The notes: generated from the sequence alone by a model not told the origin. A stretch of DNA of 64,000 nt from Aminipila sp032051575 (GCF_032051575.1 NZ_DAMBYD010000005.1:1-64000); one strand, 5' to 3'. Numbered from the stretch's first letter, positions 35,138-43,953 are shown. A program made the numbers and translations.

Positions 35138-37204
35138 ATGAATGAAGGAAAAATTTTATGGAGAAACAGACTGTCAGTAAAAATACCTATTACTATGGCA
35201 ATTATAATCTTAATTGTAATAGTTGTTATGTGTTCTTGTTTGAGTTGGTTAACAAGTACTACCGTAACTAAAATGACAGAGAAAGAACTAAATTATATTG
35301 CGGATGAAAATGCCAAGGAAGTTTTATCATATCTGGATAGTATGAATATATTTTCACAGGCTTTATCATTAGAGGTTCAAAGATATCAAGCCCTGGATAG
35401 CGCAAATGCCAATAAAATGCTGATTGAGTCTTTGCAAGGGGTATTAAAAAATGACAAAATATTTTCAGCGTATTTTGCCTTTGAGCCAAACAAGTTTATT
35501 GCGAATACTCCTAATGGGCTTTCGTATTATGTCTATCGTAATGGCTCGAGTTCAGGTCTTGACATCTTAAATGATTTTGATTCTTACGGAACTGCGGATT
35601 ATTATTTGCCGGCAAAGGAAAAGTTATCAACTCATGTGACAGAACCTTATGAGTATGAATTAACTACAGGTGAAAAAGTATGGTTGATTACTTTGAGTTG
35701 TCCTATTGTAAATGCAAATGGTGAATTTTTAGGTGTTGCTAATTGCGATATCGATATGAATAGCATACAAGGGCTAAGTTATGTGAATGGAGGGTATAAG
35801 ACATCATATAGTTATATAGTTACAAGTCAGGGAACTTGTATGGCTAATACTGTAGATAAAAAAATTGTTGGAAGTGTTCCGAAATCAGTTTTGGATTATG
35901 AGGAAATTCAGAAAGCTGTTAAAAACGGAAAGTCAATAACAGATGAGATTAACAACCCTTACTCAAACGGAAAAAAAGCGTTAGTTATGCACAAACCACT
36001 TACATTAGGGGGAACTGATGTTAATTGGTCAAGTGCTTTTGTAGTAAATAAAAGTGAGGCAATGAGTTCAGTAATGAAGATTGCTTTAGCATTAGCAGGT
36101 ATTGGAGCCATTGGATTAGCTGTACTTATTCTTGTTAGTGTTATGACACTAAAGAAAGGTCTTGCACCAGTAGATAATGTAATGCATTTAGCAGAAAAGA
36201 TGGGAAGTGGTGACCTTTCTCACAATAATACAGACATAATCTATAAAGAAGATGAATTAGGTCTACTAGCTAAAATTTTTATGGAAACTTCCAAGATTTT
36301 AGGTGAGCATATTAATGAAATATCCGAAGTACTTGAAAATGTAGCATCTGGAAATCTGGATATGGCAATTCAAACAGAATTTATGGGAGATTTCAATAGA
36401 ATAAAGCTGGATTTAAACAGAATCCTAGATTCATTGAATATAACCTTTAATGAAATGAGAGTAGCTGCTGAACAAGTGGCAACTGGTGCTGAACAATTTT
36501 CTGATGGTTCACAGTCATTAAGTCAGGGAGCAATTCAACAGGCAAGCTCGGTAGAGGAACTTTCTGCTAAAATTATGGAGATTACAGATCAGGTAAAGGT
36601 AAGTGCAATGCATGCCAATAATGCTAATGATAAGGCTGAGGCAGTTGGAACAGAATTAGAAAACAGTAATAAACAGATGCACGAACTCCTTAAGGCTATG
36701 GATGATATAACTAATACTTCAAGTCAGATTGGAAATATTATTAAAACCATTGAAGATATAGCTTTCCAAACGAACATATTAGCACTTAATGCTGCAGTTG
36801 AAGCTGCTAGAGCTGGAGCAGCAGGGAAGGGATTTGCGGTTGTTGCAGATGAAGTGAGAAATCTTGCATCAAAGAGTGCAGAAGCTGCTAAAAATACTAC
36901 TGGGTTAATTGAAAGTTCGCTTAGATCAGTACAGGAGGGGGCTAAATTTGCTGAGATTACAGCAACTTCTCTGGAAAATGTTGTAATGGGCACAAAAGAG
37001 ATTATTTCAGCTATAGGAGAAATTTCTGAAAAGACAGAAGTTCAATCGCAATCATTAGAGGAAGTGACAGCGGGTATTGAATTGATTTCAAATGTGGTTC
37101 AGACTAATGCAGCTACAGCAGAAGAAAGTGCTGCAACAAGTCAGGAATTATCTGCACAGGCACAATTACTTAAAGATCAGATTGCAAGATTTAAAATCAG
37201 ATAA
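35138..37204 (+). CDS. Methyl-accepting chemotaxis protein with double Cache sensor
   Basis: A chemoreceptor of about 688 residues. TM1 (about 15-40) is followed by a long extracellular double-Cache domain (about 45-310, with YAFEPNK-like, DYYLPAKEKLSTHVTEPYEY and WLITLSCPIVNANGEFLGVANCDIDM), TM2 (about 313-338), HAMP (about 338-392), a second HAMP-like segment (about 395-445) and the signalling hairpin with EDIAFQTNILALNAAVEAARAG. The cytoplasmic half is closely similar to that of the receptor just upstream while the sensors differ, suggesting duplication and sensor swap. dCache receptors often bind amino acids or other small ligands; none can be named. ATG 35138 has AGGAG 7 bases upstream. 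Confidence 0.93.
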   Translation: MNEGKILWRNRLSVKIPITMAIIILIVIVVMCSCLSWLTSTTVTKMTEKELNYIADENAKEVLSYLDSMNIFSQALSLEVQRYQALDSANANKMLIESLQGVLKNDKIFSAYFAFEPNKFIANTPNGLSYYVYRNGSSSGLDILNDFDSYGTADYYLPAKEKLSTHVTEPYEYELTTGEKVWLITLSCPIVNANGEFLGVANCDIDMNSIQGLSYVNGGYKTSYSYIVTSQGTCMANTVDKKIVGSVPKSVLDYEEIQKAVKNGKSITDEINNPYSNGKKALVMHKPLTLGGTDVNWSSAFVVNKSEAMSSVMKIALALAGIGAIGLAVLILVSVMTLKKGLAPVDNVMHLAEKMGSGDLSHNNTDIIYKEDELGLLAKIFMETSKILGEHINEISEVLENVASGNLDMAIQTEFMGDFNRIKLDLNRILDSLNITFNEMRVAAEQVATGAEQFSDGSQSLSQGAIQQASSVEELSAKIMEITDQVKVSAMHANNANDKAEAVGTELENSNKQMHELLKAMDDITNTSSQIGNIIKTIEDIAFQTNILALNAAVEAARAGAAGKGFAVVADEVRNLASKSAEAAKNTTGLIESSLRSVQEGAKFAEITATSLENVVMGTKEIISAIGEISEKTEVQSQSLEEVTAGIELISNVVQTNAATAEESAATSQELSAQAQLLKDQIARFKIR

Positions 37205-37248
37205 AGGTTATTTTAAAAGAAAAATCTGATATAGAAAAGATAGACTAT

Positions 37249-37291
37249 GGGTTTACACAGTGCTATGATGACTGTGTAAACCTGTTTTTTT
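37249..37291 (+). terminator. Intrinsic terminator
   Basis: GGTTTACACAGT (37250-37261) pairs with ACTGTGTAAACC (37271-37282), followed by GTTTTTTT, right after the second chemoreceptor gene. Confidence 0.9.
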
Positions 37292-37329
37292 ATATAATAG
37301 GAAATATTGATAGATTTTCCTATTATATA
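37291..37329. repeat. 14-bp perfect palindrome beside structured RNA candidate
   Basis: TATATAATAGGAAA (37291-37304) is the exact complement of 37316-37329, with an 11-base loop. It directly follows a terminator and directly precedes the GC-richer structured segment, so it may be a border or the first stem of that element. Confidence 0.7.
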
Positions 37330-37449
37330 AAAAAGGAAGTGCAGAGGGGCGGAAGCCTCTTTGCCCATAAAGGAAGGTGTTCAGCGAATAAAATGAGCGC
37401 CGAAGGGAACCATGGGGTTCCCTAACGGAGTGGCAAAGCCACATTTTTT
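37330..37449 (+). ncRNA. Candidate structured leader RNA ending in a terminator
   Basis: A stretch markedly richer in G and C than its AT-rich surroundings, with several short perfect hairpins: AGAGG/CCTCT (37343-37347 with 37356-37360), GGGAACC/GGTTCCC (37405-37411 with 37416-37422, tetraloop ATGG) and GTGGC/GCCAC (37430-37434 with 37438-37442), the last followed by ATTTTTT. A compact structured domain followed by a terminator about 22 bases before the start codon of the hydrolase gene at 37471 is a riboswitch-like arrangement. It could instead be an independent small RNA or a repeated palindromic element. I do not match it to a known class. Confidence 0.5.
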
Positions 37450-37470
37450 AAGAATTTATGGTGTGAAAAA

Positions 37471-38322
37471 ATGAAAAAGAGAATAGGAATAGCCATAATA
37501 ATTGGTTTGCTTTTTATACTAAGTTCATTTATATATATGGAAGGAACTCCTGACAGCTTTAATCAGAAAGTGACTGAAGTTACAAGTACAAATACATATG
37601 TACAAGATATTCCTGTTATTGAGACTTATAGGAACGATGGAAAGCCAAAACCTATCATTATAGTGCAGCATGGTTTCAAAAATAGAAAAGAATCAACCAT
37701 AGGATTAGCAATTCAATTGGCAGAAAAAGGGTTTTTTGTAGTATCACCTGACGCTTACGCCCATGGTGAAAGAAAGGAAGACCCCTTAAGTTTAGTAGAA
37801 ATAATAGTAAAAACTTCTAAAGAGTATGATGTTCTATTAGATCATTATGCAGAAGATCATAGAGTAAATGTTAATAAATTAGGAATAACGGGATTTTCTA
37901 TGGGAGGATGCATTACATTTCATTATGCGGTTTATGGAAAATATCATCCAATGGCCATAGCACCTACTATTTCTACGCCATATTTTGAACAACTAATCGG
38001 AAGCAAACTTAGTCGGAGCATTTATAGTTCAAAGCAGGGGCTTACAGTAGCAGAAGATATGGATACAATTAATAAAATAGATAATTTTATTATTATAAAT
38101 TCTCCATTTAAAGATTATAAAAAGTTAAAAAATGTAGATATTCTTATGCAAAATGGAAAACTTGATCGATATGTAAATAGTGATGGGGTAAAGATGCTAA
38201 ATCATGTATTACCAGAAATAAATCCAAACGTACAGCTTATTATGGTTCCAAGAACAAAACATCAAGTCAGACCTGTAATGAAAGATAATATTGTAGAATT
38301 CATGTGCCAGAACGTAAAGTGA
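37471..38322 (+). CDS. Membrane-anchored or exported alpha/beta hydrolase
   Basis: A 283-residue hydrolase of the dienelactone-hydrolase/peptidase-like type. The N-terminus has one hydrophobic helix (residues 4-22, IGIAIIIGLLFILSSFIYM), so it is secreted or anchored. The core shows IVQHGFKNRKES (oxyanion region), SPDAYAHGERK, nucleophile Ser in GFSMGGC, Asp in NGKLDRYVNSDG and His in RTKHQVRP, making a full triad. The substrate is unknown; family members hydrolyse esters or peptides. The Shine-Dalgarno is weak (GGTG). Directly upstream is the structured leader candidate, so the gene may be regulated by premature termination. Confidence 0.85.
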   Translation: MKKRIGIAIIIGLLFILSSFIYMEGTPDSFNQKVTEVTSTNTYVQDIPVIETYRNDGKPKPIIIVQHGFKNRKESTIGLAIQLAEKGFFVVSPDAYAHGERKEDPLSLVEIIVKTSKEYDVLLDHYAEDHRVNVNKLGITGFSMGGCITFHYAVYGKYHPMAIAPTISTPYFEQLIGSKLSRSIYSSKQGLTVAEDMDTINKIDNFIIINSPFKDYKKLKNVDILMQNGKLDRYVNSDGVKMLNHVLPEINPNVQLIMVPRTKHQVRPVMKDNIVEFMCQNVK

Positions 38323-38330
38323 TTATGAAA

Positions 38331-38366
38331 AGGAGGCTGTTTCGAAAAAATTTGAGACAGCCTCCT
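38331..38366. terminator. Bidirectional terminator hairpin
   Basis: AGGAGGCTGTTTC (38331-38343) pairs with GAGACAGCCTCCT (38354-38366) with one mismatch, between the convergent hydrolase and YeiH genes. Confidence 0.8.
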
Positions 38367-38375
38367 GAGTTAATT

Positions 38376-39383
38376 TTACATAATGTTTAGTACAAACTGA
38401 ATTAGTATACTTATTAGTGCGATTCCAATCCAACAGCATAAGCCCATGAAAATAGGTTTGCCGCCATTTTTTATCAGATTTACAATATTTGTGTTTAAGC
38501 CAATTGCTGACATAGCCATAATGATAAAAAATTTGCTTAATTCTTTAATTGGACCTGTAATTTCAGGTGAAAGATTGAAAATCGTTGTGACAATAGATGC
38601 AAATAAAAAATATATGATGAAGAATGGAAAAATCTTTATTATATTTACTTTAGAATTTAAGGCTTTCTCTTTTCTTGTTCTCAAAAAAGCAAGGGCTAAT
38701 GTTATGGGAATAATAGCAAGCGTTCTTGTTAGTTTTACGATTGTAGCTATATCTAAAGCATTGCTTCCCACGTGAATGCCGTCCCATGCTGTGGCTGCTG
38801 CAGTTACTGAAGAAGTATCATTAATGGCTGTACCAGCGAATAAACCGAAACCTTCAGTGGACATACCCAGGATTGAGCCTAAAGTTGGAAAAATAAGTGC
38901 TGCAATTACATTAAATAAGAATATTACAGAAATGGATTGAGCCACTTCATTATCATCAGCATCTATAACAGGGGCTGTTGCAGCAATTGCAGAACCGCCA
39001 CAAATTGATGAGCCAACACCTATTAATATAGAAATTTTTGAAGATATATTCATGGCTTTATGTAGCAGGAAAGCAATAATTAGTGAAGTTGAAATAGTTG
39101 TAATTATAATTGGTAATGACTGTTTTCCAGTGGATAATATTACAGACAAATTTAAGCCGAAACCCAATAAAATGACTGCATATTGCAGTATTTTTTTTGA
39201 GGTAAAGTTGATTCCTGATTGAAAGTTATCTTTCGATTTTAAAAATAATGTAATAATCATGCCGATAAGAATGCTAAATACAGGTCCGCCAATAATAGGA
39301 AAATACTTTCCTAAGAACCAGGATGGTACAGCAATTGCTATACATAATAAAATTCCTTTTAAATTTTTTTGAATAAAGTTCAT
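38376..39383 (-). CDS. YeiH/UPF0324 family membrane protein
   Basis: A 335-residue membrane protein with about ten hydrophobic helices. It matches the YeiH (putative sulfate exporter, UPF0324) family: GILLCIAIAVPSWFLGK at the start, ILLGFGLNLS, GVGSSICGGSAIAATAPVI, NVIAALIFPTLG and GLFAGTAINDTSSVTAAA are characteristic. The transported substrate is not firmly established for the family. It is divergent from a LysR-type regulator, the same arrangement as yeiH-yeiE in enterobacteria, which strongly suggests the regulator controls it. AGAGGTAGC lies upstream of the ATG. Confidence 0.9.
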   Translation of the reverse strand: MNFIQKNLKGILLCIAIAVPSWFLGKYFPIIGGPVFSILIGMIITLFLKSKDNFQSGINFTSKKILQYAVILLGFGLNLSVILSTGKQSLPIIITTISTSLIIAFLLHKAMNISSKISILIGVGSSICGGSAIAATAPVIDADDNEVAQSISVIFLFNVIAALIFPTLGSILGMSTEGFGLFAGTAINDTSSVTAAATAWDGIHVGSNALDIATIVKLTRTLAIIPITLALAFLRTRKEKALNSKVNIIKIFPFFIIYFLFASIVTTIFNLSPEITGPIKELSKFFIIMAMSAIGLNTNIVNLIKNGGKPIFMGLCCWIGIALISILIQFVLNIM

Positions 39384-39549
39384 ATGCTACCTCTTTTAAT
39401 TAAATTCTGTTGTTTGTTTTAGTATAGCAAGAATATATTATTAAGTAAAATTATAATAAATTATATAAAGATAATGATTTGTTATGGTATTTTGACAGAT
39501 TAGTGGTAAAATATGTAGATAATAGAATGTTATTTAGTGAGGGAATAAT

Positions 39550-40431
39550 ATGTTGGATTTTAGAATTGAAACTTTTATAACTGTGTGTGAATTTATGAAT
39601 TTTACTAAGGCAGCAGACAAATTAAATATTACTCAGCCAGCTGTTTCGCAGCATATCCATTATCTTGAAGATGAGTATAAAACAAAATTGTTTGAGTTTA
39701 TAGGAAAAAAGATGAAGTTAACTGAAGCAGGCAAATATTTATTAGATATAGCGGTTACTATGAAACATGATGAAATTCATCTAAAAGAGCAAATTAGATT
39801 AGGATTAACTGAAAATAAAAATATTACTTTTGGAGCTACATTAACCATTGGTGAATTTTTAATACCGGAACAAGTTTGCAATTATTTAAAAGAAAATCAT
39901 AATGTATCTTTGAAAATGCTGGTAGCCAATACAAGTGAACTGTTGGAAAAATTAGATAAAGGTATAATTGATTTCGCAGTAGTCGAGGGGTATTTTACTA
40001 AAAATGAATATGATCACAGACTATATTCAAGAGAAAACTATATTCCCGTATGTGCAGCAAAACATAAATTTAAAAAACAGCCTGAATTAGTTGGAGATTT
40101 ATTTGATGAAACTATTATTGTACGGGAAGATGGTTCAGGTACAAGGGAAATTCTGGAGAAAACATTGGAAGGAAAGAATTACTCACTAAATGATTTTAAA
40201 AATAAAGTAGAAATTAGCAACATGAATGTAATAAAATATTTAACAGAGCAGGATTGTGGCGTAACTTTTTTATATGAGGCTGCCGTAAAAAAGGAATTAC
40301 AAGACAAAACGCTTAGAAAAATTAATTTAAAAGACCTCAAAATACAACATGATATGACTTTTATCTGGAGAAAAAATAGCGTATTTACAGATTACTATGA
40401 CAAATTATTCAAAATATTTAAAATTTTTTAG
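39550..40431 (+). CDS. LysR-type regulator, divergent to YeiH gene
   Basis: A 293-residue LysR-family protein. The N-terminal helix-turn-helix (FITVCEFMNFTKAADKLNITQPAVSQHIHYLEDEYKTKLFE) is typical, and the effector-binding domain spans about 90-290 with TFGATLTIGEFLIP and REDGSGTREILEK. It is most like the CysL/YeiE branch because of its partner gene and the SGTRE motif in the effector pocket. The 166-base divergent intergenic region (39384-39549) should contain its operator. It probably activates or represses the YeiH gene in response to a sulfur or related metabolite; the effector is inferred, not seen. Confidence 0.92.
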   Translation: MLDFRIETFITVCEFMNFTKAADKLNITQPAVSQHIHYLEDEYKTKLFEFIGKKMKLTEAGKYLLDIAVTMKHDEIHLKEQIRLGLTENKNITFGATLTIGEFLIPEQVCNYLKENHNVSLKMLVANTSELLEKLDKGIIDFAVVEGYFTKNEYDHRLYSRENYIPVCAAKHKFKKQPELVGDLFDETIIVREDGSGTREILEKTLEGKNYSLNDFKNKVEISNMNVIKYLTEQDCGVTFLYEAAVKKELQDKTLRKINLKDLKIQHDMTFIWRKNSVFTDYYDKLFKIFKIF

Positions 40432-40508
40432 ACCTTATCTTGTATATATGATAAAATCTATATAAGAAGAGAGTTGAATATATTATTGTATGAAAAAAGG
40501 AGAAAGCT

Positions 40509-41390
40509 ATGTTTGAGTTTAAACTAATGAATGAGTCGCTAAAGCTATATTGTACAGGTGAAAGTATATTTGATTTTTACAGGTTAGTAGATCCTAAAAC
40601 TCATGAAGTATTTGAATATGACCAAGATAATAAATTAAACATACAAGAAGGGCGCTGCTATATATTTTGGGATAGAAAAGAAGAGTGCCCTAACTGTGTC
40701 GCAAGGCATTCTTGTGTTAAACAAAGACAGTATGTAAAATTAGAATTTATGTATGGAAAAGTTATGCTAATCATTTCAAAGCCTGTTAAAATTCAGGACA
40801 GAATGTTAGCCTTAGAATTAGTAAAAGACATAACCTCCAGTATGCTTGGGTTTAATTATTATCGCTCTGAGAATAAAAATGTGGAAAATATAGTTTCTCA
40901 GTTTAATGAATTAGCCGTTAGAGATATATTAACCGGTTTATATAATCTTGATTACATAAAGAACTATCTGGATAATTTTTTACAAAAAGAAGTTGCATTT
41001 AATACTTTAACAGGCGCTGCAATCGATATAGATAACTATACGCAAATAAATTCTTTATATGGTTACAATGTTGGAAATGAAGTATTGCAGTATGTTGCGG
41101 GTATAATGGAAAAGTGTGCTATATCTCATGGAGGAATGGCAGGGCGGTTAGGGCCAGATGAAATGGGTATGTTTTTTATTAATAAAACATCGCAGGAAGT
41201 AGAAGAGATTTGTAAAGATGTTCATGAGGAAGTGACGAAGACTCCTTTGGTGGTTCAAGATAAAAAATTGGATATTAGCTTTGCATATGCAATAGCAGCA
41301 TTAAAAAGTGATGATGAATCAGATGATTTTATAGGAAGGTTGTACTTCAATCTTAGAACAGCTCAAGGTCGCAAATTAAAAAATCTCTAG
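40509..41390 (+). CDS. Degenerate GGDEF-domain signalling protein
   Basis: A 293-residue protein with an N-terminal domain (about 1-120) that includes a Cys-rich segment (CYIFWDRKEECPNCVARHSC), possibly binding metal or acting as a redox switch, and a C-terminal GGDEF domain (about 135-293). The substrate-site motif is changed to GPDEM (in RLGPDEMGMFF), and the metal Asp appears in AAIDIDNY. Loss of the second Gly and the Phe suggests poor or absent diguanylate cyclase activity, so it may be a GTP or c-di-GMP receptor instead. There is no membrane segment. AAAAGGAGA precedes the start. It follows the LysR gene after 77 bases. Confidence 0.85.
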   Translation: MFEFKLMNESLKLYCTGESIFDFYRLVDPKTHEVFEYDQDNKLNIQEGRCYIFWDRKEECPNCVARHSCVKQRQYVKLEFMYGKVMLIISKPVKIQDRMLALELVKDITSSMLGFNYYRSENKNVENIVSQFNELAVRDILTGLYNLDYIKNYLDNFLQKEVAFNTLTGAAIDIDNYTQINSLYGYNVGNEVLQYVAGIMEKCAISHGGMAGRLGPDEMGMFFINKTSQEVEEICKDVHEEVTKTPLVVQDKKLDISFAYAIAALKSDDESDDFIGRLYFNLRTAQGRKLKNL

Positions 41391-41406
41391 ACATGGGCAA
41401 GTCTTC

Positions 41407-41470
41407 AATAAGAAACAAAAAAGCCTGAAACCTTTATTTATAAAAGTTTCAGGCTTTTTTGTTTCTTATT
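41407..41470. terminator. 25-bp perfect bidirectional terminator
   Basis: Positions 41407-41431 and 41446-41470 are exact complements over 25 bases, with T runs inside the arms serving both directions (AAAAAAGCC left, GGCTTTTTT right). It separates convergent genes and extends over the stop codon of the minus-strand lipoprotein gene. Confidence 0.92.
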
Positions 41471-42884
41471 CTTGAGACTCTTCTGTGGCAGGTTTCCAAG
41501 GTACATTTAAAGATTCGATATATTTCTGAAGTGCTTCGATTTCAGTAATTCCATTTTCAAAATTTACGCTCATGGATATGACATCTAAATTTGGGTTACG
41601 TGTTTTAAATAAGGCACATTCTGTATCCTTCATGGTTGTTTTATTTTTTATTTCCTTATCAAAATTACTAATGAATACGTCAGATAACCTTAGAAGTAAA
41701 GGACTTTCTTCATTTTTATTCCAAATAGGGGATTGATTTGTTACTTTATATGAAACATCATTCAATCCACAAATAACCGCAAAAGTGGATGAAATCTCTT
41801 GCAAAGTATCTTCTTTTTGACTTCTTGCACAAATTGCTACATCAAGATTACCAGTACTTGTTCTAATGGTTCCAATATTTGATGTTGCTACTATTTCACC
41901 CTCATCCGATTTTAAATAGATACCATTTATCATAGTATATAATAAACTGAATACCTTGGTACTGTCATCTTTAGAAATGACAAATTGAGGAGAGGCTATA
42001 GGGGTCATAGTATACGTGTAATTTTCTTCTGTATCATTATACTTGTCCTCAAATTTTGATGCATCATTTTCAAACCATTTTTCGAATCTGCTTACATCAT
42101 TGTCATTGATTAATACAACAGCTGTTGCCTCTGAAGGGTAATTTCGTGCAGTTTCACCTCCGTTAAAAGAAGCTAATTCTATAAGAACGCCTTTACTTTT
42201 AGCAGAAGCTAGAAAATCTCCAATTATTTTAATTGGATTTGGGTGACTACCTGAAGTAACACCTGAGCTGCCGCCATTTAAACCCTTTATAGATATTTCA
42301 TAAGCTTTAGGATAAGTAGGTTCAATCCATTGTAATTGTTTTGAAAAATCATATTCAGTTGTACCTGCACTGCCTATAGTGAACGTTGTTTTTTCTGCCC
42401 ATGTAAGATTTATTAGGTTATCTCCATCAAGATAATTAGTACTTATAGTCTTTGCACCGCTTAATTCATTCTCGGTGGCTGTAGTAAACACAACCCGAAT
42501 AAAACCATGTTTTTCAACTTTATCAATTAAATATAAAGCGGTTGCCATAGGCTGGTATTGTTCAAAGGGTTCACCAACTCCTATTGGACATTGTAAAATG
42601 GTACTTTGTGCATCTTCATAGCCCTTTGTTGCTTTCTTTGACATAATGATATTATTTTGTTTATCATAAGAAACGGGTACCTTATGGTTACTTGCCCATT
42701 TTAGAAGATATTCCTTTTGTGCATCTATATTCGTTGTATCAGGAAGCTTTTCCAGTAAATCTTCATAAATTGCATTTAGCTCAGTTGCTAATTTTTCCTC
42801 AAATTGAGTTTCGCCTTTATTACAACCAGTACAAGACAATAGTACTAGTATGATTATTAGAATTAAAGAAATTATTTTTTTCAT
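41466..42884 (-). CDS. PepD-like (M20) lipoprotein lacking metal-site residues
   Basis: A 472-residue lipoprotein with signal peptide and lipobox LLSCTGC (Cys about residue 20). The rest follows the layout of cytosolic aminoacyl-histidine dipeptidase PepD (M20C): YLLKWASNHKVPVSYDKQNNIIM, TENELSGAKTIS, the lid region KGLNGGSSGVTSG and LASFNGGETARNYPSEATAVV. Metal and catalytic residues are missing: the H-x-D of the first strand is replaced (TILQCPIGVG), the GADNG loop is absent, and the GGHSG His is Ser. It is therefore probably not a peptidase but may bind peptides at the membrane surface. It has its own Shine-Dalgarno (AGGAGT). No partner gene is adjacent. Confidence 0.8.
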   Translation of the reverse strand: MKKIISLILIIILVLLSCTGCNKGETQFEEKLATELNAIYEDLLEKLPDTTNIDAQKEYLLKWASNHKVPVSYDKQNNIIMSKKATKGYEDAQSTILQCPIGVGEPFEQYQPMATALYLIDKVEKHGFIRVVFTTATENELSGAKTISTNYLDGDNLINLTWAEKTTFTIGSAGTTEYDFSKQLQWIEPTYPKAYEISIKGLNGGSSGVTSGSHPNPIKIIGDFLASAKSKGVLIELASFNGGETARNYPSEATAVVLINDNDVSRFEKWFENDASKFEDKYNDTEENYTYTMTPIASPQFVISKDDSTKVFSLLYTMINGIYLKSDEGEIVATSNIGTIRTSTGNLDVAICARSQKEDTLQEISSTFAVICGLNDVSYKVTNQSPIWNKNEESPLLLRLSDVFISNFDKEIKNKTTMKDTECALFKTRNPNLDVISMSVNFENGITEIEALQKYIESLNVPWKPATEESQE

Positions 42885-43049
42885 AAACTACTCCTATATT
42901 TCATTATGCTCTTTATATTTTATATTTTTTACATTATAATGATATTATGCTTCAATATAATAACATAGTGTAAAAAAAAATTACAGTGATTTAATAAAAA
43001 CTTCATAATTAAAGAGTAATTTTGTAAACTTTGAGAGGAGGATATATAC

Positions 43050-43586
43050 ATGGAATCTAAGAATATAATAATAAGGCCAACCATTTTCAGTGACTGCGAA
43101 TTGTTTATAAAATGGGAGACAGAACCCTCTGTTACGGAATTTTTCAGCATTAATTCAGATAGAACTTATGAAGATGTTGTAAGGGAATTTTTTGCAAGAG
43201 AATTTGACAAAACAAAATTACAGTATACCATATGCTCGAAGGAAGAGATTCCTATAGGACGCATATTTATTAGTAGAATTGATGTAGAGAGTGATTCTCT
43301 GGATATAACTAGAATTTACATAGGGAATAAAGAAAATAGAAGTAAAGGGTATGGAGAAGAAGCACTCAGACTTATATTAGAGTACTGTTTTATGAATCTA
43401 CATATGGAAAGAGTTACCCTGGATCATTTTGAAGGAAATAATATTGCAGCTACATTATATGGTAAACTAGGATTTAAACATGAAGGTCTTGCACGAAATG
43501 CCTGCAAGAAAAATGGCAGATATTATGATTTACATTTGCTGGCTTTGCTTCGCGCGGAGTATTATGGAAAAATCCACGACAGATGA
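43050..43586 (+). CDS. GNAT-family N-acetyltransferase (RimJ/RimL-like)
   Basis: A 178-residue acetyltransferase. The acetyl-CoA-binding motif is RSKGYGEEALRLILEYCF, and the RimJ/RimL-type features ITRIYIGNKENR, RVTLDHFEGNNIAATLYGKLGFKHEGLARNACKKNGRYYDLHLLALLR follow it. Members acetylate N-termini or amines of proteins, drugs and polyamines; the substrate cannot be chosen here. GAGAGGAGG lies just upstream of the ATG. The gene stands alone, ended by a terminator hairpin at 43637. Confidence 0.9.
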   Translation: MESKNIIIRPTIFSDCELFIKWETEPSVTEFFSINSDRTYEDVVREFFAREFDKTKLQYTICSKEEIPIGRIFISRIDVESDSLDITRIYIGNKENRSKGYGEEALRLILEYCFMNLHMERVTLDHFEGNNIAATLYGKLGFKHEGLARNACKKNGRYYDLHLLALLRAEYYGKIHDR

Positions 43587-43636
43587 GTATAATATATACT
43601 ATATATAGTGTGTGTAAGGAATAGAATAATGCGTAG

Positions 43637-43703
43637 AACACAGAGTAAAAACAAACTAGTTGTATTTAAAGAATCACTGAGTTACTCTGTGTTATTTTTA
43701 TGT
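43637..43703 (+). terminator. Terminator hairpin after acetyltransferase
   Basis: AACACAGAGTAA (43637-43648) pairs with TTACTCTGTGTT (43682-43693), followed by ATTTTTAT. The loop is long (33 bases). The 43587-43953 gap holds this element and the nrdD promoter and no gene. Confidence 0.65.
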
Positions 43704-43789
43704 GATTTTTTTTTGGTCCTTTAAATAAGGTATATAAAGGGTTACAGAAAAAACGACAAATTATTTAACAATTACGACGGAATTTTTTG

Positions 43790-43817
43790 TTGACTTTCAA
43801 TAATTAGTAGGTATAAT
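43790..43817 (+). promoter_or_regulatory. Sigma-A-type promoter for nrdDG
   Basis: TTGACT (43790-43795) and TATAAT (43812-43817), 16-base spacer, about 135 bases before nrdD. Just downstream, 43831-43845 (ACTAGATATGGTAC region) and 43861-43876 resemble weak NrdR boxes about three helical turns apart. Confidence 0.65.
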
Positions 43818-43953
43818 TTTATTGTGGCTGCACTAGATATGGTACAGTTTATAGCAACTATACATAAATATAGCAATAAATATTGTAAAGTCCTTAAAAA
43901 GTAAGCTTTCACATTTTTATTGCTTTGGAAGGATTAACAGGAGGAGATAAAGA

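Noticed and set aside
37253..37444. Minus-strand frame over the structured RNA region
   Set aside because: It crosses a terminator and several perfect hairpins, so the open frame is incidental.
37330..37449. Lysine riboswitch (GCGCCGAAG resembles part of the L-box core)
   Set aside because: The AGAGGTGC start, CTGGG loop and TGTCA elements of the lysine riboswitch are missing and the downstream gene is a hydrolase.
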